Notes under the pieces: model-generated | What the model saw: only the letters and a program-made list of their open reading frames with translations | The model's database searches: none | Told to the model about the DNA's origin: nothing | Source of the DNA: Pavlovales sp. CCMP2436 | Lineage: Eukaryota; Haptophyta; Pavlovophyceae; Pavlovales | Direction of reading: 5' to 3' | DNA: 11,663 bases | NCBI GenBank assembly: GCA_026770615.1 | Contig: MU631538.1 | Span: forward strand, 129,589-141,251 | Shown: in pieces, positions 6,641 through 11,663 of the stretch | How the letters are laid out: every line of letters starts with the position of its first letter | How positions within the stretch are numbered: the stretch's first letter is position 1 | Position numbers and translations under genes: made by a program

Positions 6641-9366
6641 TATATACAGCTTATAAATACAACCATCGACAAGCGCATCTTCCACGCCCGTTTAGGACAC
6701 GCTTCGACCTGTACACTCAACGCGACCATCTCGGCCACGGACGGGCTACTCACCTCTCGACGTCTCAAGCAGATCTGTCCAGCTTGCGCGGAGGGTAAGG
6801 CGATCAGCTGACCTTCAACGACGCCCGTCACCAAGCTGCACAGCCCTTCGACACCGTCAGCGTCGATATCATAGGCCCCATCAACTCCCTCGAGTCCTTC
6901 CGCTCGAACGATCCATCGATGGGGTACTACTCCATGTTGTTCCTCGACCAGTTCTCCAACTACGCGTGGATCTACCAGCTCGAGACCAAGTCGCAGGCCC
7001 CCGATTTCCTCGACAAGTTTCTCGAAGACATCCAGACCTACACCGTCTCCCTCGGCTCCCTCGTTCGGCTATTTCGGCTTGACGGGGCCAAGGAGTTTGA
7101 CTCGGCACGCTGGAACGGCATCCTTCGCACCAACGGCATCGGCGGGTCCGAGATCACGCCGGCAAGGACTCCCCAGCTCAACGCGCACGCAGAGCGCTAC
7201 TTCGGCACCATCGACCGGGACGCGCGCGCACTACTCGCTCAAGCCGGCCTTCCCGACTCTTACGCCGACTCCGCCTTCCTCCACTCCGTGTACATTCGAA
7301 ACCGGCTTGTCTCAGATTTGTCGGCCGGCGTGACGCCCTATCAGCACATCCTCTGCCTCCGCCCCAACCTGTCGCACATCCGCGCCTGGGGCTCGGATGC
7401 CTGGGTCTTCGACACCCACTCGCATCTCTTCAAGCTCGACGCGCGCGCATTGTACGGCATCCTGATCGGCTACGGCGACTCGGGCCACATGATCAACGCG
7501 CCGGCTGGAGCACTCACTCGCTACACCAACGCGGCCGTGATCAAGCTCCACCCTTCTGGCAGGGTCGTCCTCAATCGGCATGTGCGGATCGATGAGAGCT
7601 CCGTTATCAACCGCATCGCGACGCGTCCACGACTTCCTCTTGGCGACCTACCTGCTCCCAAGGGCGACTCGTTGCCCGACGCCCCCGACCTGGAGTCCAT
7701 TCCCCTTGGCAACACTGCGCCGCTCGCTCTGCCGACTTCGGAACCCTCGGCGCGCACGCTCCGCTCCGCCTACAAGCAGAACATCCCGTACGTGTGCGCC
7801 CTACTCGCTCTCGTCGCCGAGTCCGACCAGCCGACGCTCAAGCAAGCTGTCTCCGGTCCACACTCGGTCGAGTGGTTCGCCTCCATCCAGTCAGAGTACG
7901 CTTCCATCGACTCAACTGGCACCTGGGTCGAGACCCCTCGGCGGCCCGGCATGAAGGTCCTCAAGACGGGCCTCGTTCTCAACCTCAAGCGCAAGTCCGA
8001 CGGCACCATTGACAAGTACAAGACTCGGTGCATCGCCAAGGGCTACGCGCAGCGCTTTGGCCTCGACTACGACGAGACGTTCTCCTCCGTCCTTCGCTAC
8101 GACTCGGCCAAGCTCATCATCGCACTCGCAGCCGCTCGCAGCGCACGCCTCTTCCACCTTGACTTCAAGACGGCGTACCTCAACGCGCCCCTCGACTACG
8201 ACATCTACGTCGACCCTCCCTACTCGTTCAAGATCAAAGGCAAGGGCGACATCGTTCTCAAACTTCACAAATCGCTCTACGGGCTCAAGCGGTCCGGCCG
8301 CAACTGGCGGCAGCTAATCGACAACTGGCTCATCGACTACGGCTTCACGCAGTCGCGCCAGGACCCGTGCGTGTACACACTTCACCATGACGACGGCCAC
8401 TTGTCGCTTGGTATCTACGTCAACGACCGCTTGATCGCCGGCTTCTCGCTCAAACCCGACGTCTGTGACAAGTTCCTCACCTCGATCACCACGGCCTTCA
8501 AGACGACGCTCAGCGACGACATTGACTCCTTCCTGTTCATGAAGCTGACGCGCTCCGACCTCGGCATCAAGGTGACCATCTCGCGCGCCATCCTCGAGCT
8601 CTTAGAGCGGACCGGCATGCTGAACGCGCACCACGTTGACACGCCGATGGCAGAAGGCCTGCACCTCAACATCTCCTCGGACTCGGAGCTCCTCGACCAA
8701 GACGGCGCCACGGAGTACCGCTCGATCGTCGGTGCGCTCATCCACATCTCGCACTTCCGCCGGATATCATGTACGCCATGGGCATGCTCACGCACTTTAT
8801 GAGCCGCCCGGCGAGCCGCACATGACCGCGGCCAAGCGCATCCTCCGCTACCTCGCTGGGACGCCCGACCTCGGCCTCAACTTCAAGGCCAAAGTCGAGC
8901 TCAACTTCAACGCCTTCGTCGACGCTGACTACGCCAACTGCATCGACACGCGCAAGTCCGTCTCCGGCTTTATCACGCAGGTAGGAGGCGGCACCGTCTC
9001 AGCCCAGCGCGAGAAGCAGAGCGTCGTCACGCTCAGCTCGACTGAGGCTGAGTACGTCGCGGTCACCTCCGTCTCCAAGGAGATCAGCGCAATGCGCCAG
9101 CTCCTCGCCGACCTCGGCTTCCCGCAAACTACTGCTACGCCCGTCGGCGAGGACAACTTTTCGTGCATCAACTTGTCCAAGAACGACATCGTGCACCGCC
9201 GGACCAAGCACGTGGACATCAAATTCCACTGGATCCGCGACCTCGTCAAGAACGGTATCATCAAGCTGTTTTTCATCAGCGGTCTCGACAACGTCGCCGA
9301 CATCATGACCAAGCCCTTGGCCCCAAGCTCTTCCTTCAACACCGCCGCACGCTCCTCGGCATGTAG
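6641..9366 (+). pseudogene. pol: Copia pol polyprotein, frameshifted
   Basis: Pieces in order: a pre-integrase zinc motif (H 6683, H 6698, C 6776, C 6785); an integrase core with the acidic triad D 6865, D 7081 and E 7192 (36 residues between the last two); a reverse transcriptase with HLDFKTAYLNA (catalytic D at 8161), SLYGLKRSGRNW, and a polymerase box at 8416-8427 reading YVND, so the first of the two aspartates is Asn; and an RNase H with FVDADYAN (from about 8915), STEAEY and TKHVDIKFHWIRD. The stop is at 9364-9366. The reading frame changes four times, near 6799-6811, 8757-8763, 8806-8812 and 9322-9330. Each change equals loss of one base, the last three in C or G runs. No in-frame nonsense codon separates these points. 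The family is normally one continuous polyprotein, so the copy as written is inactive. Confidence 0.87.
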
Positions 9367-9470
9367 ACGGTCACCATCGGTTTCTCCCTACTTAAGGGGG
9401 GGGGGGTTTCACCGACTACAAGCTCAAGCTGTACCAGTTCCTTCAACCTGAACGTGATGGCGTCCAGATT

Positions 9471-9479
9471 GAGGGAGGG
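9471..9479 (+). other. Polypurine tract
   Basis: GAGGGAGGG lies directly before the LTR start TGTCGGGA. This is the expected primer site for plus-strand DNA synthesis in LTR retrotransposons. A separate 11-G run at 9396-9406 is farther from the LTR and less likely to serve. Confidence 0.7.
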
Positions 9480-9789
9480 TGTCGGGAGCCCAAGTGTTTT
9501 ACACACTGTGGATCTGTCCGGTTCACCATCGGACTGCCCGGATTTTAATATCCCGGGCTCAGCTGCCGTCTTGACTGCTCTACGGCTGCTCTCGACGCAT
9601 CTTCAGCTCTCTTGTCAGGGTCTCTTACTTACTAAGAGACCTTGTGACACAGCTTCAGACCACCTGCTCTGTGTCGTATCGCCCTACGCTTCCTAGCTGG
9701 TTCCTGCCCTTTCGTTAGCCGCTTCACCGCGACTCGGACTCGATCCCCCCTAGCTCTCGCTGCAGACCTCGCACGCTCGCATCCTAACA
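9480..9789 (+). repeat. 3' LTR of the copia element
   Basis: About 310 bp, from TGTCGGGA after the polypurine tract to TCCTAACA. These ends are imperfect inverted repeats with the canonical TG...CA termini. The length suits copia LTRs. A GCCCGG/CCGGGC inverted repeat with an AT-rich loop lies near 9536-9558. No second LTR is found in the window. The right end is chosen from the TAACA motif and could be off by a few bases. Confidence 0.7.
9619..9675 (+). other. Two stem-loops inside the LTR
   Basis: GGTCTCTTA (9619-9627) pairs perfectly with TAAGAGACC (9633-9641) around a 5-nt loop. GACACAG (9645-9651) pairs with CTGTGTC (9669-9675). If this part lies in the transcribed R/U5 segment, the RNA would carry both hairpins next to each other. 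Their role, for instance in 3' processing or dimerisation, is unknown. Confidence 0.55.
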
Positions 9790-10285
9790 GTATCGGTCGT
9801 ACGGCCCTAGGATTCAAATGTACAGTAGCACGATTCAGAACGGCAGAATTGCATTTTACACCGGACCTGGACGCGTATGTAGCGCGCCCCCAGCGTAATT
9901 TCGACAAAAGGGCCGCCGTAGGCTTCAAGGGCCCGCAAACCACCCTCGCACCGTGGACAATTTTTGGATACAATTATTAGGTACACGCTGGCTGGACCAA
10001 CTGAAGTTGAATTTCCAGGATTAGTTTGAGCTATGTGCGTCAGCGGACCGCCAGTCAGCGAGCGCCGTCTCGCCAGCGCGCTCGTCGGCTTGACGCGCCT
10101 CTCGACGCGGCCGAGCTGCTCGTCCATCGACCGCGAGCCTACTCGCAGCTCTTAGCATCAGGCTCGGCAGCGCCACGTGCGGTCAGCCTCCTCTTCGGCG
10201 GCCCCCTGCGTGCGAAGGCCATCCCCTGCGGTGCGCTTCCAGGAGGCGCTATGCTCGCGCATTTTTAAAGCCGGCGCCAGTACTG
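9790..10285. other. Intergenic stretch, no confident gene
   Basis: Short open frames exist on both strands. The minus-strand one at 9807-10127 has a CPRC and further cysteines, but its composition is mixed and I recognise no family. The sequence is GC-rich from about 10030. It ends with TTTTTAAAG just before the third MITE. Confidence 0.4.
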
Positions 10286-10458
10286 TACAGGGGATCGCGG
10301 GCAATAAGAAACCGTCGCGTTAAGAAACTGAGCCTCGTTTTTTTGCCCTTCAATTTAGCAATTTTAACCAAAATTTAACCATTGTTTGTATGTAATTTGC
10401 TAAGAAACTCAGCCTCAGCCCCAAAACCCGCCGTTCTTATTGCCCGCGATCCCCTGTA
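10286..10458 (+). mobile_element. MITE copy 3, intact ends, TA-flanked
   Basis: The body (10288-10456, 169 bp) begins CAGGGGATCGCGGGC and ends with its complement, between TA at 10286-10287 and TA at 10457-10458. Its left subterminal part (ACCGTCGCGTTAAGAAACTG) matches copy 2 and its right part matches the left end of copy 1, so it is the most complete reference for the family here. It has no ORF. A short direct or inverted motif built on AGAAACT(C/G)AG occurs near both ends. Confidence 0.9.
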
Positions 10459-10476
10459 CCACAATACCATGGAAGT

Positions 10477-10523
10477 TGGTTTAGGACCCCAGCCCTTTGG
10501 GGCGAGGTCGGGGGTTCAAATCC
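10477..10523 (+). other. tRNA-like RNA polymerase III box A/box B pair
   Basis: GGTTCAAATCC at 10513-10523 matches the B-box consensus, and TGGTTTAGGAC at 10477-10487 matches the A-box at 10 of 11 positions, at a spacing usual for tRNA genes. A hairpin CCCCA/TGGGG sits between them. The T stem and acceptor stem do not pair, so this is not a functional tRNA. It may be a tRNA relic or the head of a tRNA-derived SINE, starting right beside the MITE. Confidence 0.3.
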
Positions 10524-10725
10524 AATTCCTGGTCCCTTACGCCTTACGCCTTTGGCCCCTTTAGGTGAGCACCCTTTGGTTAAGTCGGTTTGGCCCCGCA
10601 CCTCCCTTCCCGGCGTCTGGTTGAGCGCCGGGGAGGCGATTGAGGCTTCGGACTGAAAAGATCGTCGTCTCTAGGCGAGCTGTCGTAGGACACGTCATTC
10701 TAGAATTTTATGGGGGTAACATTAA

Positions 10726-10767
10726 TGCTTTAATGTGGCACATTAAGATCGCGTGCCACATTAGCAC
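10726..10767 (+). other. Strong hairpin upstream of the right-end gene
   Basis: TAATGTGGCAC (10731-10741) is perfectly complementary to GTGCCACATTA (10753-10763) around an 11-nt loop. The stem can extend through TGCT/AGCA with a 2-nt bulge. It sits 24 bp upstream of the ATG at 10791 and would fall in a leader if transcription starts further left. The loop repeats CATTAA. A protein-binding palindrome or mobile-element end is also possible. Confidence 0.5.
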
Positions 10768-10790
10768 GAGGCACGGCGCGACGCGCAAGG

Positions 10791-11663
10791 ATGTCGTGGT
10801 GGTGGGGGCGGCCCTCAGCGATCACACCACCCGGTCAGCGGTTGCCCCTCTTCAGCCGGTACCCGCCGTACGAGGATCCGCCGCTCGAGCCCGTGTCCGA
10901 AGCTGACGAGCCGCGCACGGCCGGCAAGGCTCCGAGGCACATCGTCGTGTCCGACGACGAGGACGAGGACGCGTTGGACACGCCGAGTGCACAGGGCGTA
11001 CTCAACGCGCTCGCTGCCGACGAGGCGGACGATGCTGACGAGGTGGACCCCCACCCCGGTCTGGAGATGGGGGTGGACAGCGACGATGAGGGGCATGCGG
11101 CGATGATAGATGATGAGGAGGAGCACACGTTCAAGACGTCAGCTAAGGACTCGGGCTGGTTCAAGGAGTGGACGGCGGAGACACTCCGGAGGAATTGCGA
11201 CCAATCTATACCCGGCCGGCTGGTGCGCATGTTGCGCGAGACGCCCCCGTGGCATCGCCCCATCCCCGACCCTGGGTTCCCTGGGCTCGTCGCGGCCATG
11301 CAGCAGGACAACAACGACAAATCAAAGCAAGCCTGCATCGATGTGTTCGGCAGCAAAAACAACGATTGCAGCGTGCGCCTCGGGCGCCACCTGAGCCTCT
11401 CCTCGTTGGCAAGAACAAGCGCCCCGCGCCCGAGGCGCCGTCCGTGCTCGAGAGTCTACAGCGCGACTTCAACCGGATTAAAAACGTGCCGACGCTCCCG
11501 CTGCTATGGCTTTGCTGCCACCTCTTCGTCATCTTCTGGATGGTGACCCAGCCGCGCATGGCGAAGTACTTCCTCGAGCACGCGTTCGTCTTCTGCTGGA
11601 CGCGCGTGCAGGTAGGGCGAGGGCGGGGGCTAGGGGACCATATTCTACAACTAATCCCCCCCC
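10791..11663 (+). CDS. Unrecognised acidic protein with hydrophobic segment, partial
   Basis: The ATG at 10791 opens a frame rich in Asp/Glu in its first ~115 residues (for example SDDEDEDALDT and DSDDEGHAAMIDDEEE). A conserved-looking globular part follows, with GWFKEWTAETLRRNCDQS, RMLRETPPWHRPIPDPG and AAMQQDNNDKSKQAC. Near 11351-11362 the coding character moves to another frame, consistent with loss of one base in the run of A's. The second frame carries APEAPSVLESLQRDFNRIKN, then a hydrophobic stretch at 11495-11545 that could span a membrane, and stays open to the window edge. The original frame instead becomes Arg/Ser-rich and stops at 11544-11546. I do not recognise the family. The most N-terminal ~25 residues may not be real, and an intron could explain the frame change. 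Confidence 0.5.
11609..11617 (+). other. Candidate 5' splice site
   Basis: CAG|GTAGGG, cut between 11611 and 11612, follows the last protein-like codons (FVFCWTRVQ) in the second frame. After it the sequence turns G-rich and simple. This fits an exon end, but no acceptor can be seen before the window ends. Confidence 0.35.

Larger units (their letters stand above)
6639..9789 (+). mobile_element. 5'-truncated Ty1/copia LTR retrotransposon
   Basis: The order of domains (pre-integrase zinc motif, integrase, reverse transcriptase, RNase H) is that of the copia superfamily, not gypsy. The element keeps a polypurine tract and a 3' LTR but has no gag, protease, primer-binding site or 5' LTR in the window. 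Left of about 6639 the sequence belongs to another repeat family. The left boundary is approximate; the right boundary is set by the LTR end. With one LTR no age can be estimated and no target duplication can be checked. Transposition would need functions supplied by other copies. Confidence 0.88.

Noticed and set aside
6796..6811. Programmed ribosomal frameshift in pol
   Set aside because: No slippery heptamer or downstream pseudoknot is evident, and three more frame breaks follow in places where no element uses recoding.
9807..10127. A minus-strand 106-codon frame with CPRC and later cysteines
   Set aside because: Cysteine spacing fits no known finger, composition shifts along the frame, and it lies in mixed intergenic DNA.
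10470..10533. A functional tRNA gene
   Set aside because: Only the promoter-like boxes fit; the acceptor, D and T stems do not pair and no seven-base anticodon loop is defined.
1..11663. CRISPR arrays, rRNA genes or bacterial operon features
   Set aside because: No regularly spaced repeats, no rRNA-like conserved blocks and no ribosome-binding sites were seen; the content is eukaryotic.

Overview
The window looks like nuclear DNA of a eukaryote, most likely a GC-rich unicellular alga (haptophyte, pelagophyte or dinoflagellate-like; the exact lineage is a guess). Reasons: two dense ORFs with eukaryotic zinc fingers (C2H2 and MYND), a Ty1/copia LTR retrotransposon, MITEs with TA target duplications, long AT-rich or low-complexity spacers, a candidate splice donor, and no operon structure or bacterial ribosome-binding sites.

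Layout. 1-298 holds a ~269-bp repeat copy with the C-terminal part of a retroelement-like ORF. An inverted copy lies at 6143-6403, and a 34-bp tail of the same family at 6605-6638. 954-2135 (minus) is the most unusual gene: about 70 N-terminal residues resemble the start of the HUH endonuclease domain of CRESS-DNA rolling-circle Rep proteins, fused to two C2H2 fingers and one C2HC finger. The Rep part has lost the metal-binding histidine motif and the catalytic tyrosine. 2136-3685 is a gene-poor spacer with short tandem, direct and inverted repeats and a G-quadruplex motif. 3686-4870 (minus) is a Sel1-repeat plus MYND-finger protein, apparently intact.

5264-5420, 5607-5746 and 10286-10458 are three copies of one MITE family, starting CAGGGGATCGCGGGC and flanked by TA. 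The second copy has lost its right end. 6639-9789 is a 5'-truncated copia element: pre-integrase zinc motif, integrase, reverse transcriptase, RNase H, polypurine tract and 3' LTR, with no gag, protease or 5' LTR. Its pol is broken by four frame changes, all of the single-base-loss kind, and its reverse transcriptase box reads YVND rather than YVDD. 10791 to the right edge holds part of an unrecognised gene encoding an acidic protein with a hydrophobic segment, also with one apparent one-base loss.

The window is best read as a transposon-rich accessory region with two intact-looking host ORFs, one of which seems to have captured a viral or plasmid replication-protein domain. No functional link between the genes is visible.
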